DNA of 37,143 nt from an uncultured Flavobacteriales bacterium (lineage in GTDB: Bacteria; Bacteroidota; Bacteroidia; Flavobacteriales_D; Sanyastnellaceae), in contig CALGEI010000112.1 in assembly GCA_937881575.1 (NCBI GenBank), positions 1 to 37,143 of the forward strand, read 5' to 3'. The notes beneath the pieces were generated by a model. The model was given only the letters and a program-made list of their open reading frames with translations, had not been told where the DNA came from and did not search any database. Shown piece by piece: positions 1 to 7,822 of the stretch (positions within the stretch are counted from its first letter, which is position 1; each line of letters begins with the position of its first letter). The position numbers and the translations under genes were made by a program.

Positions 1-770
1 TCCACATTTTGAGAGTTCAAGAAAGCATCAACGTCGACGTAGCCATTGGCCAAAGCGAATGCGGTTACGGCATCATCTGTTGGCGCAAAGACGGTGTAGG
101 GCCCAGGAAGTGGATCACCATTGTTGTCGTCTTCAGCTTCAAGCGCTTGAGCTCCGAGATATTCAGCCAAATACGCATTGTAGATACCCTGCTCAAAGGC
201 GGTGTGGTTTTCGCTCTGAGCGATGGCCTCGACGACCGTTGCTTCGGGATAGCCCGCGGGTGCCAGCGTTTTGTCAATGATGTGAATCACGCCATTTTCA
301 GCGGTGATATTGGTTTGGATTACGTTGGCGTCTTCAATCATCACGCCTCCGTCGATGGAAACATTCAAACTATGGCCTTGCAGGGTCAAAAGGGACATGC
401 CATCGGCTAAATCTTCCGCCATGTAAGTGCCTGGAACGATATGGTAGTTCAAAGCAGTCGGCAAATCCGAAAACCCAATCAAATCCCACTGACTCAAATT
501 CATGAGCGCCATGACTTCTTCCACTGCTTCTTGAGTGGGAACGAAGATGGTATACTCATTGTCCTCATCATCCAGCTGCTCGAGGTTGTAATTCTGAAAG
601 ACATAACCCGAATTGAAACAGCAAGGATCAGGGTTGTCGTCTGTAGAATACATCACAGTTCCCATCGCGTCGTCCAAGGTGTATGACCACTGGGCGTTGG
701 CATTGGATGAAAATAGGAGTGTCAGGAGTGCGCTAGCTGCGACTTGTTGCGAGAATTTAAAAAAGTTCAT
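1..770 (-). CDS. FAS1 (fasciclin) domain secreted protein, 3' end cut by window edge
   Basis: The reading frame is open from an ATG at 770 to the window edge, so the C-terminus is missing. The N-terminus is a signal peptide of about 26 residues ending in ANAQ. Two FAS1 domains follow. The first contains the FVPTQEAVEEV, LNYHIVPG and NGVIHIIDK motifs. The second begins with VVEAIAQSENHTAFEQ and contains the typical PGPYTVFAPTDDAV core. FAS1 domains are secreted adhesion modules; the ligand here is unknown. An in-frame ATG at 791 would add seven residues. I prefer 770 because GGAG lies nine bases before it and the signal peptide then has normal proportions. A decayed FAS1 fragment at 6368-6604 has a very similar core. 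Confidence 0.9.
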   Translation of the reverse strand, partial: MNFFKFSQQVAASALLTLLFSSNANAQWSYTLDDAMGTVMYSTDDNPDPCCFNSGYVFQNYNLEQLDDEDNEYTIFVPTQEAVEEVMALMNLSQWDLIGFSDLPTALNYHIVPGTYMAEDLADGMSLLTLQGHSLNVSIDGGVMIEDANVIQTNITAENGVIHIIDKTLAPAGYPEATVVEAIAQSENHTAFEQGIYNAYLAEYLGAQALEAEDDNNGDPLPGPYTVFAPTDDAVTAFALANGYVDVDAFLNSQNV

Positions 771-1128
771 AATCAGAGGCTCCATTTTCATTTGTTGATG
801 AGGTTACCTATTCGGTCTGTCAAATGTGACAGCGGGCAGGGTTTTTATGCTTTGAATCGGTATGAAAGGCATTCCATCGAATAATTCAGATGAAACAACT
901 GAAGGTGACTCATTTTGTTCTTAGGAATCATTGCCAAGGTGAAGAATGGAATGTGACCTGTGTTGCTGAAATGTTGAGGAGTCACTTGGTCGATGCAGTC
1001 GTTGGTTTGGAGTTCGCGTTGATAATCTGTGGAAGGGCAAGAGTGTATTTGTCGACAGGATAGGCAATCTTTGAAAGGCGCTTGCCATGCGCAACGCACG
1101 ATGAAACGTTGACCCGAATCTGAACACC
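771..1128. other. Divergent intergenic region, FAS1 gene / tspO
   Basis: This stretch separates two divergent genes. Short open frames exist (for example an 84-codon minus-strand frame at 845-1099), but none shows a signal peptide, known motif or convincing codon pattern, so I leave them uncalled. The only structure I see is the inverted repeat at 817-832. It presumably carries promoters for both flanking genes. Confidence 0.5.
817..832. promoter_or_regulatory. Perfect inverted repeat, possible operator
   Basis: CTGTCA-AATG-TGACAG is a perfect 6-bp inverted repeat with a 4-bp spacer, 47 bp upstream of the FAS1 start at 770. Its size and symmetry suit a dimeric regulator such as a Crp/Fnr-family protein, but the regulator is unknown. 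It has no T-tract, so it is not a terminator. Confidence 0.35.
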
Positions 1129-1614
1129 ATGCATTTTACGCGGCTATTGCCCTACCTCGTTTTTACCGTTCTCAATTTTGGAGGGCTCGCTGTGGGGTCT
1201 TTTTTCACAGGGCCCGGCGTTGCTTCAACGTGGTATCAGATGTTGCCGACCGCCCCTTGGACACCGCCGGGATGGGTGTTCGGTGCGGCTTGGACCACCG
1301 TGATGATCGGATTTTCTTGGTTCATGGGCAGTCTTTGGAATGCCGATCAATCCGCGTCATTTAGACAAAGAACGATGGGGTTGTTTGCCGTGAGTTGGGC
1401 ATGCAATGTGGGCTGGAATCCGTTGTTTTTCTATGCCCAAGCCATCGAATGGGCCCTCGTGGTCATCACTGCGCTTTACGCAGTTCTTTTTGTGCTCATG
1501 CGTCACAGTTTCAGCGCATCCTCGCCGAATGTGGGCAAGTGGGGCATTTTGCCTTATCTCCTGTGGCTCACCATTGCCATTTCACTCAACGCGTTTCCGG
1601 TCTTTGTTCGTTGA
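1129..1614 (+). CDS. tspO: TspO/MBR family membrane protein
   Basis: This 161-residue protein has the five-helix layout of the TspO/MBR (tryptophan-rich sensory protein) family. Visible family signatures are WYQMLPTAPWTPPGWVFG near residues 36-53, the Trp/Asn-rich NVGWNPLFF segment after the third helix, and a final helix with LLWLTIAISLNAFPV. TspO proteins bind tetrapyrroles and are linked to porphyrin handling and oxidative or light stress responses in the cell envelope. It is divergent from the FAS1 gene and convergent with the hydrolase gene at 1667-2770. The assignment rests on sequence pattern and length, both normal for the family; the ligand cannot be read from sequence. Confidence 0.87.
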   Translation: MHFTRLLPYLVFTVLNFGGLAVGSFFTGPGVASTWYQMLPTAPWTPPGWVFGAAWTTVMIGFSWFMGSLWNADQSASFRQRTMGLFAVSWACNVGWNPLFFYAQAIEWALVVITALYAVLFVLMRHSFSASSPNVGKWGILPYLLWLTIAISLNAFPVFVR

Positions 1615-1640
1615 GTCCAAGTAAGCGAGACGGAGTTCTT

Positions 1641-1660
1641 CAAGCCATGGCCAGGGCTTG
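1641..1660. terminator. Weak hairpin between convergent genes
   Basis: CAAGCC and GGCTTG form a 6-bp inverted repeat around a palindromic TGGCCA core, in the 52-bp gap between tspO and the convergent hydrolase gene. There is no strong T-tract on either side, so a terminator role is tentative. Confidence 0.25.
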
Positions 1661-1666
1661 CTGTTG

Positions 1667-2770
1667 TTATCGCAACTCCACACCGTCAATGAATGCCGCA
1701 ACCCCTTGCATGAAGACGGTTCGGTCATCCCACATGCAGAGATGGGAACCTGACTCGCACGTCAAGCTTTGACCGTCTTGCACCAATCCCGCTTGCCGTT
1801 TCATCGCCCGGGGATCCATGGTGTCGTGTGTGGCGCCCACCATGAGCGTGGGCGTTGCGATTTCGCTCAACTGGTCGGTGATGTCCCAATCGATCAGGCG
1901 GCCGCCCACTTTGAATTCGCTAGGACCTTGCATCAAATCGTAGAGGGGATAATTCAAACGGGAGAATGAGACTTCGACCTCTTCTGGCCATTCACTCAGC
2001 CGACAGATGTGCTTGTTGTAGAATTCCCGTTGGACCAAGTCCAGGTAGATTTCGTTTTGAAAATCGCCGGCCTCCTCATAGGCATTGAGCGAGTCGACCA
2101 GGCTAGAGCGCATTTGGGGTCTGAGTACTTCGCGGTTGTACGCCGCGTATTCCGGAATGCTTGAAACCATGTTGCACACGATCAAGCCGTTGAGGTGCTC
2201 TGGATACTTCAAGGCATATTCCATGCCCAGGATGCCTCCCCAGCTATTGCCCAATAAATAGAAATTCGACGCATCGTATCCCAGGGCCTGTCGCACTTCC
2301 TCCACTTCTTCCACCCACCGGTCGATGTTCCAAATGTCCTCCGTCGGTTGATCACTGAAAAAACTTCCGAGTTGGTCGTACATCACGACTTCGTATCCAT
2401 GGTCGGTGGGCAAGTCATAAGCAAGTGACAGCAAGTATTCATGGGTCGCTGCCGGGCCGCCGTGCAAGGTGAGGATACAGACATCTGGATTTTCCCCAAA
2501 AGTTTGCGTGAACACGCTGTATCCATTGGATAGTTCAATCCGTCGCGCACCCTCCTCGGCCCACTTCGCTTCTCGCTCGGCCTGCTGTTCTGCAGAAAAC
2601 TCCATGGCATAGGGTGACGATGTTGTTTCTCCATCGGTCACATCGGTCACGTCGGTCACGTCGGTCACGTCGGGCTGATCTGGGTGGGTTTGACAGCTCG
2701 AAAGACTCCACAAGGCCGAAAGTAAAACGAAGGCAAAGGTTGAAAAGAGGGGGGACGAATGGAATTTCAT
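1667..2770 (-). CDS. Proline iminopeptidase-like (S33) alpha/beta hydrolase, lipoprotein
   Basis: An alpha/beta-hydrolase of the proline iminopeptidase (peptidase S33) type. The chosen ATG at 2770 gives a lipoprotein signal with lipobox LSSC (Cys26); the frame continues upstream but the extra 38 residues look non-coding. Motifs are LHGGPAA (oxyanion region, about 102-108), YDQLGSFFSDQP (131-142), GNSWGG with nucleophile Ser176, a GATHD segment (candidate acid Asp316) and GSHLCMW (His343). The likely role is cleavage of N-terminal residues from short peptides at the envelope, though the substrate is inferred only from the family. A low-complexity TDV repeat follows the lipidated Cys as a linker. 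The gene lies downstream of the SGNH cargo gene on the same strand, with a 97-bp gap. Confidence 0.85.
   Translation of the reverse strand: MKFHSSPLFSTFAFVLLSALWSLSSCQTHPDQPDVTDVTDVTDVTDGETTSSPYAMEFSAEQQAEREAKWAEEGARRIELSNGYSVFTQTFGENPDVCILTLHGGPAATHEYLLSLAYDLPTDHGYEVVMYDQLGSFFSDQPTEDIWNIDRWVEEVEEVRQALGYDASNFYLLGNSWGGILGMEYALKYPEHLNGLIVCNMVSSIPEYAAYNREVLRPQMRSSLVDSLNAYEEAGDFQNEIYLDLVQREFYNKHICRLSEWPEEVEVSFSRLNYPLYDLMQGPSEFKVGGRLIDWDITDQLSEIATPTLMVGATHDTMDPRAMKRQAGLVQDGQSLTCESGSHLCMWDDRTVFMQGVAAFIDGVELR
2632..2673. repeat. 9-bp tandem repeat encoding a TDV linker
   Basis: About four and a half copies of a 9-bp unit (catcggtca / cgtcggtca) lie in tandem inside the S33 hydrolase gene. In the protein they give repeated Thr-Asp-Val just after the lipidated Cys, a flexible tether between membrane anchor and enzyme. 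Being in-frame triplet multiples, the copy number could vary without breaking the gene. Confidence 0.85.
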
Positions 2771-2867
2771 CGGAGTGGGTTTGATGCGCTCAAAAATGCA
2801 ACATAAAAATGATTGACGAAGCCGTGCGGAGCACCCATCAAAATTTAGGGCTTGGCAACGCGCACAC

Positions 2868-4130
2868 TTACCGCTGCACCGCAATGGCGCGAGAGTTCAA
2901 AAGCGCACCCTGACTCCAAATCTCCAGACGGTAAAACCCAGAAGGGATCGCAGAAACATCCAGGCACGTTGCGCCGGAAAGGGGCCATTCTTTTGTTTGC
3001 CTCCCGTTGCTGTCTCTCAAAATGGCGTGAGCTGGATTGGCCCAATTCAGTTCAACAAACAGCACATCATGCGCGGGATTGGGATACACCTGCGTGCCCA
3101 AAGGAGATGGGGTTGCAGAGACGGAATTTCCTGCGGAAGTCAACGTTTCTGAATAGGAATAAGGTGGTCCGCATGCGCTGTAAACGACAAGTTCTAAAGT
3201 CGTGGTTCCTTCGAAGTCCAATGTCACCAAATCGCCATCCATCCAAATGAAATCAAACGTTGCATTGGATACTGCCATGCTGTCGACATACGGACTTGTG
3301 CTCACTTGAACGATGCTTCCCGTCGGTGTACTTTGTGAGAACAACTCGGTGCCAAGTAAGTCAAATTGCTTCCATGCGCTCTGTTGGTTTTGCCAGACAT
3401 TCCAGACGGCTTCGTCCAAAGCTTCGCTCTCGTTGAGTCCGATGGGCCCTGAATATTCAGAGTTCATCGGGTTTTCCCCGAAGATGGCAACGAAAAATGC
3501 ACTGGCCGCGAGGTAAGATCCGGCAGCGGAAGGGTGGGAGCTGTCGGGGTTGTAAAGATCGAGGCCTGTTGTGGCCACAACGTCTTCCCAGATCATCCCA
3601 ACAGGAGCGCACCACGACTCGGTCATGTCGGCGGCTTCCAGATAGCGTTCGGTCAATAATTCTTGCATCCCCTCGTAGGTACAGACGGGGGGCCACCAAG
3701 AGCAGTTTTGGTCATCGCCATTTTCCCGTCCCCACGTCATATAAAGCAGCGGTACCGCGCAATCGTTGTGGTTGCGTATTTCATCCGCCAGGGCTTGCAC
3801 AGCAGGGAAGAAATCAGCCTGCACTTGATCATAGGGCAAGGATGCTTTTTGACTTTGTTCTTGCAATACCACAAAATCCCAATCGCCCTGTTGAATGAGG
3901 TCTTGGGAGGTGTCATTGGTCATATGACCTTGCAAGCTCGCACCACCCGGGGTGTTTTGGGACGTCTCAACGACATGCCCCATGCTCGCGGCCAATTCTG
4001 AGAGCATCACGGGAAGCTCATTGAAATAAGTGTAGCTATTGCCCAAAAAAAGAACACGTGTGGTATCCTGGCCCTGAGCGCTGGTTGCAGCAAGCAGAAC
4101 GTTGATGACTGTGAAAATTAGGACACGCAT
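2868..4130 (-). CDS. SGNH/GDSL-like hydrolase with T9SS sorting domain
   Basis: This 420-residue protein starts at the ATG at 4130, which gives a signal peptide ending ...ATSAQGQ; an upstream in-frame codon at 4202 would bury that signal. The mature N-terminus has TRVLFLGNSYTYF, the block I motif of SGNH hydrolases, with Ser32 as candidate nucleophile. SSHPSAAGSYLAA near residue 207 resembles the C-terminal catalytic His block. SGNH enzymes are esterases or acetylesterases of lipids or polysaccharides; the substrate here is unknown. The last 80 residues form a T9SS type A sorting domain (VYPNPAHDVLFVEL, a GR turn, short tail), so the product is expected to be exported through the outer membrane and surface-attached or released. 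Confidence 0.82.
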   Translation of the reverse strand: MRVLIFTVINVLLAATSAQGQDTTRVLFLGNSYTYFNELPVMLSELAASMGHVVETSQNTPGGASLQGHMTNDTSQDLIQQGDWDFVVLQEQSQKASLPYDQVQADFFPAVQALADEIRNHNDCAVPLLYMTWGRENGDDQNCSWWPPVCTYEGMQELLTERYLEAADMTESWCAPVGMIWEDVVATTGLDLYNPDSSHPSAAGSYLAASAFFVAIFGENPMNSEYSGPIGLNESEALDEAVWNVWQNQQSAWKQFDLLGTELFSQSTPTGSIVQVSTSPYVDSMAVSNATFDFIWMDGDLVTLDFEGTTTLELVVYSACGPPYSYSETLTSAGNSVSATPSPLGTQVYPNPAHDVLFVELNWANPAHAILRDSNGRQTKEWPLSGATCLDVSAIPSGFYRLEIWSQGALLNSRAIAVQR

Positions 4131-4214
4131 TCTGGTGGATTTGGTTTTCGAAATGATAACATTTGACCTGCGCGGATATGCCAAGATTGAAGAAGAAGTC
4201 AAGTCCCTCTGCGA

Positions 4215-4535
4215 TTAATTGATTTCGAAACGGTAGACTTGTCCGCAATCGGTTTCGATGGTTTCTTCGGAGTCTTCACAGGCTGAAATAAAGGCCATTT
4301 TAGCCACGATATCATAAGAGCCGGCATCGGCTTGGTAGCTTGCTGAGTCCAAAATGCTCATATCACCAACGAACAAGTCTCCGTTGATTTCAACGTCTGG
4401 AGTACAGACCGTGTTGTTGATGATCCAGATCGTCGCTTTGTCGTCGCATTCTAGAATGTCATCCTTGCACGAGGTCAAGGCAAACAGGGGCAATAAGGCA
4501 GCGACTAGCATCGGTTGAAGAGCAGACTTTTTCAT
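4215..4535 (-). CDS. Small putative lipoprotein, function unknown
   Basis: This 106-residue protein has a clear type II signal: basic start MKKSALQP, a hydrophobic stretch and lipobox LTSC, with KDD directly after the Cys. The mature part is acidic and contains six further Cys residues spread across the chain (in DILECDD, NNTVCTPD, FISACED and TDCGQ among others), possibly forming disulfides. I do not recognise a family. It is upstream of the SGNH cargo gene on the same strand, and a promoter-like element sits about 30 bp before its start. Confidence 0.68.
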   Translation of the reverse strand: MKKSALQPMLVAALLPLFALTSCKDDILECDDKATIWIINNTVCTPDVEINGDLFVGDMSILDSASYQADAGSYDIVAKMAFISACEDSEETIETDCGQVYRFEIN

Positions 4536-4561
4536 GGGGTATACAGGGTGTTGATTGAATT

Positions 4562-4589
4562 CAAATTTAAAGGGAGGGATGAGGCAAAA
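4562..4589 (-). promoter_or_regulatory. Candidate Bacteroidota promoter for the small lipoprotein gene
   Basis: On the minus strand TAAATTTG (4569-4562) matches the -7 consensus TAnnTTTG. TTTTG (4589-4585) lies upstream with a 15-base gap, shorter than the usual 17-23. The ATG at 4535 is 27 bases downstream of the -7 box. Confidence 0.35.
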
Positions 4590-4684
4590 GTGTTAAAAGG
4601 AATTTAATTGACTGAGAGTGCTTGAGGAGGATGCCCGATTTATCCGATTATCTTGCACTTCGTTGGTTTCCCCCAAGGTCCCTC

Positions 4685-5560
4685 ATGAAAGTATCCGGCT
4701 TCACCTTTATCCGAAACGCTGTCAATTATGACTACCCTGTCGTCGAGGCAATCGAGTCGATCCTTCCGATTTGTGATGAGGTGGTCGTGGCTGTTGGAGC
4801 TTCTGATGATGCCACATTGGCCTTGATCCAAGGAATTCAATCCGATAAAATCCGCATCGTTGAAACGGTTTGGGATGATGCGTTGAGAGAAGGAGGGCGC
4901 GTGCTCGCCGTGGAAACGGACAAGGCGCTAGCGGAAGTTGCGGCCGATGCGGATTGGTGTGTTTACATCCAAGGCGATGAGGTCCTGCACGAAGACGGAC
5001 ATGCCGCCTTGAAGCAGGCGATGGAGGTCAATCTGCAGCGCGAAAGCATAGACGGGTTGTTGCTGTCTTACCGCCATTTTTATGGGTCATATGACTATTT
5101 GGGGACAAGCAGCAAATGGTACCGCAATGAGATTCGGGTGATCAAGCCAGGTCGGGACATTTTCTCTTTCCGAGATGCTCAGGGTTTTCGGAAGCGCCCG
5201 GATCAAAAATTGCGCGTGGCAAGGGTAGAAGCATACATGCACCATTATGGTTGGGTCAAGGAGCCCGAAGCCATGCAACGCAAACAAGAGAGTTTTCACA
5301 AGATGTGGCATGATGACGATTGGGTCGCCTCCCATGTGGTTCCTGCAGAATCTTACGATTATGGCCGTGATGTGCAACAAATGCAAAAGTTCACGGGCAC
5401 ACACCCTCGGGTCATGTTGGAGCGCATTCAGCGACAAAACTGGACCTTCGATACCGACATCTCAATTGACCGCCGGACAAGCAAAGACCGGTTTAAATCA
5501 TTTTGCTACAATCGCCTGGGGATTGAGCTCGGATACAAGAACTATCTTGCGGACCGATAA
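4685..5560 (+). CDS. Glycosyltransferase family 2-like protein
   Basis: The chosen ATG at 4685 gives 291 residues starting MKVSGFTFIRN, a typical GT-A start. The open frame extends back to 4622, but those 21 residues are not conserved-looking. Features are a Rossmann-like first strand, an ILPICDEVVVAVGASDD segment (family 2 nucleotide-binding loop) and WCVYIQGDEVLHE near residue 100, where GDE could replace the usual DXD metal motif. The C-terminal part is rich in Trp, His and basic residues. The likely role is transfer of a sugar to an envelope glycan or lipid; donor and acceptor are unknown. The ICMT-type methyltransferase gene begins 22 bp downstream, suggesting co-transcription and a shared envelope role. 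Confidence 0.75.
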   Translation: MKVSGFTFIRNAVNYDYPVVEAIESILPICDEVVVAVGASDDATLALIQGIQSDKIRIVETVWDDALREGGRVLAVETDKALAEVAADADWCVYIQGDEVLHEDGHAALKQAMEVNLQRESIDGLLLSYRHFYGSYDYLGTSSKWYRNEIRVIKPGRDIFSFRDAQGFRKRPDQKLRVARVEAYMHHYGWVKEPEAMQRKQESFHKMWHDDDWVASHVVPAESYDYGRDVQQMQKFTGTHPRVMLERIQRQNWTFDTDISIDRRTSKDRFKSFCYNRLGIELGYKNYLADR

Positions 5561-5582
5561 CCGCAAAACAAGACTGCAGGCC

Positions 5583-6332
5583 ATGGCAATGATTGAAGAA
5601 TTGGAGCGTTCAGGAAATTGGTTGTTCCGCGGGCGTTCATACTTCCCGTTGGTTTTGTACGTGCTCATGGCGATTGTCATTGGCATGGAGTGGGATCCGT
5701 TGTTCCAGACGTTTGATGTCATTTCCGCAGTGGCTTGCATCGCCATTTCCATGTTGGGATTGGTCATCCGCTCTTTGACCATTGGCTTCACGCCTCGGGG
5801 GACATCGGGCCGAAACACCAATGCCGGACAAGTGGCTGAAGTGTTGAACACACAAGGCATGTACAGTCTTGTTCGGCATCCGCTTTATCTCGGTAACTTT
5901 TTCATGTGGTTGGGCATCATGATCTATGTCGGCAATGTTTGGTTTGCCGTGGTTTGCTGCCTGTTGTATTGGCTGTACTATGAACGAATCATGTTCGCGG
6001 AGGAGGCTTTTTTGCGCAAGAAATTTGGCAAGGCTTACCTCGATTGGTCCGTGGACGTGCCCTCTTTTTGGCCTCGAAACCTCAAATGGCAAACACCGGA
6101 TGTGGAATTCTCTTTTCGCAATGTCTTGAAACGAGAATACAACGGTTTCTTCGCTGTTTTCGTTAGCCTCGCTATGGTGTCTGCTGGCAAGTCCTATGTG
6201 CACATCACGAGCGATTGGGAGCAGGTGTTGCAGCCGTTTTGGCAAGGCGCTGTTCTTGGATCCTTTGTGATTTTCCTGACCCTGCGTAGCTTGAAGCGGT
6301 ACACCCGCGTGCTGCATGTGGAAGGGCGCTAA
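5583..6332 (+). CDS. ICMT/PEMT-type membrane methyltransferase
   Basis: A 249-residue membrane protein with several hydrophobic segments and the signature of the isoprenylcysteine carboxyl methyltransferase / phospholipid methyltransferase superfamily: SLVRHPLYLGNF near residues 97-108 (SAM-binding RHPxY), then YYERIMFAEEAFLRKKFGKAYLDW, the conserved E-E-x-L-x-x-x-F-G-x-x-Y block. These enzymes use S-adenosylmethionine to methylate a membrane-embedded substrate. Bacteria seldom make prenylated proteins, and one known bacterial member, LmtA of Leptospira, methylates the 1-phosphate of lipid A. With the upstream glycosyltransferase-like gene, a lipid A or lipopolysaccharide substrate is my inference. 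ATG at 5583 is chosen; another ATG follows at 5589. Confidence 0.83.
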   Translation: MAMIEELERSGNWLFRGRSYFPLVLYVLMAIVIGMEWDPLFQTFDVISAVACIAISMLGLVIRSLTIGFTPRGTSGRNTNAGQVAEVLNTQGMYSLVRHPLYLGNFFMWLGIMIYVGNVWFAVVCCLLYWLYYERIMFAEEAFLRKKFGKAYLDWSVDVPSFWPRNLKWQTPDVEFSFRNVLKREYNGFFAVFVSLAMVSAGKSYVHITSDWEQVLQPFWQGAVLGSFVIFLTLRSLKRYTRVLHVEGR

Positions 6333-6367
6333 ACTCTGTTTGTCAGGTCCTCCCACTCTCGCTCCGA

Positions 6368-6604
6368 TCAGGCTGTGACCTGAAGAATTCGAATGTTCTT
6401 CGTTTCAAGGGAAAGTGCATCGAATTCAATCAATGCAGCATCCGTTGGCGCGAAGATCGTTTCGGGGCCCGGAGACGGTTCATTGGGATTGTGTTAAGGT
6501 TGGCCGCGCAGTACTTCATTGAGATTCGCATCGAAAAGGCTTGCTCCAACAACGTGTTCTTCCCGCGTAGCATTGATCGTGCGCCGATAAGGCCGATGTC
6601 TGCG
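6368..6604 (-). pseudogene. Decayed FAS1-domain fragment
   Basis: Directly after the stop of the di-heme peroxidase gene, the same frame reads on as a FAS1-like fragment: VVGASLFDANLNEVLRGQP, an in-frame TAA at 6494-6496, then PSPGPETIFAPTDAALIEF and a final stop at 6368-6370. The FAPTDAA core is the FAS1 signature and closely parallels PGPYTVFAPTDDAV in the FAS1 gene at the left edge. There is no start codon, no signal peptide and only about half a domain, so this is a remnant. It probably belonged to a former FAS1 gene following the MbnP/MbnH pair. Confidence 0.65.
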
Positions 6605-7729
6605 CTAAAAGGGTGATTTGTACTGTGGGTTTTCAGCAAGAGTGGGGTCCGTGAGGCACTTCAGGAAGGCCGCCAAATCCATGCGGTCTTGTTCGTCGAG
6701 GAGGAGTCCCGTCTCTTGCGTGGCGGCCAATGCCGGATCGACCGTTGCGGACAATTGAATGCCTTCATTGTAGTGATCAACGACCTCTTCCAGCGTGGCG
6801 AAACGACCGTCATGCATGTAGGGTGGCGTGAGTTCGATGTTGCGAAGGCTGGTTACCTTGAATCTGGCGCGATCCTGGGGACTCCCGGTAACCACCATGA
6901 ACCCACTGTCTTGCATGGCGGCATCGCTATCCAATCCGTTGTTCATGAAATCATCGTTTTCGAAGTTGATTCCGGAATGGCAATGCGCACAATCCGCACC
7001 GCTGAATTCAGGAAAAAAGGGATTGTACTCCATGAAGAACAAATCCAACCCTCTAAGTTCACTTTCATTCAGTATGGACTCTCCGGCGAGGTGTTGGTCG
7101 TATCGGCTGCCGTAAGAAACGATGCTGAGCATAAATTGCTCTAGGGTCAAACTGATTCGCTCCGGCGTGATGTTCCCATCTCCGAATGCTCGGGTGAATT
7201 GGTCCACATATTCAGATTCTACCGATAGCTTGGCAATGACATCGTCCAAGTTTTCATCCATTTCCAGCTCATCTTCGATGGGAAGCAAGGATTGGTGTCT
7301 CAGCAACTCAGCCCGGCCATCCTAAAAGAATCGATTGGAGTTCCAGGCCATGTTCGACACGGCCATGGCCTGTCGATGTCCAGGCAGGCCTTGAATGCCA
7401 ATTGAAAACCGAGCGGTATCGCTAAAGCCAGCGCTTTGAAGGTGGCAAGTTGCGCAGCTCATGGTTTCATCACCACTCAATGCGGTTTCGTGAAACAACA
7501 TGCGTCCAAGTTCAACTTTAGCCTGAGTCAAAGGATTGTCTGCCGGCAGAATGGGGGGTGTCACATGTGCTGGGAATACCAGTTGATACGGTGTTGAATC
7601 CGCTGTGATTTCGGGTTCATCCGGAGTGCGGTTGCATGAAGCGATGGTCCCTGCAAGCAGCACAGCCATCAGGATCCACTTGGGGTGGGGTGATCCGGTA
7701 TTCCAATTGAAAGAGCGTGAACCATTCAT
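6605..7729 (-). pseudogene. MbnH-like di-heme cytochrome c peroxidase interrupted by one amber codon
   Basis: Two abutting frames in the same phase encode one complete di-heme peroxidase of the CcpA/MauG/MbnH superfamily, about 374 residues. It has a lipoprotein-like N-terminus (IASC, Cys32), a first heme site CATCH (Cys92-His96), a second heme site CAHCH (about 247-251), and TPPYMHDGRFATLEEVVDHYN near the end. Codon 136 (7322-7324) is TAG in the context NRFF-stop-DGRA. The family motif is FFWDGRA, so a single G-to-A change turned the conserved Trp codon TGG into TAG. No frameshift or other damage is visible. Either the gene was recently inactivated, the base is a sequencing error, or the stop is read through. 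It lies 93 bp downstream of the MbnP-like gene, the usual partner. Confidence 0.85.
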
Positions 7730-7822
7730 TTAAAATGGAGTATTGAGGAAGGTAAATAAGTCCATGCTTCTTCGCTTTGTCCGACGTCCTATGGCACAGG
7801 ATTGAGAACAGCAGAGTATGGT

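Noticed and set aside
845-1130. Minus-strand open frames of 69-84 codons between the FAS1 gene and tspO
   Set aside because: No signal peptide, domain or motif, and two overlapping frames compete; composition looks like chance reading of a promoter region.
2632-2673. CRISPR-like short repeats
   Set aside because: The 9-bp units are directly adjacent without spacers and translate in frame to Thr-Asp-Val inside a hydrolase gene.
7322-7324. Reassignment of TAG as a sense codon (Trp) in this organism
   Set aside because: TAG terminates other intact genes here (CotH protein, cyanophycinase), so genome-wide recoding is not supported.
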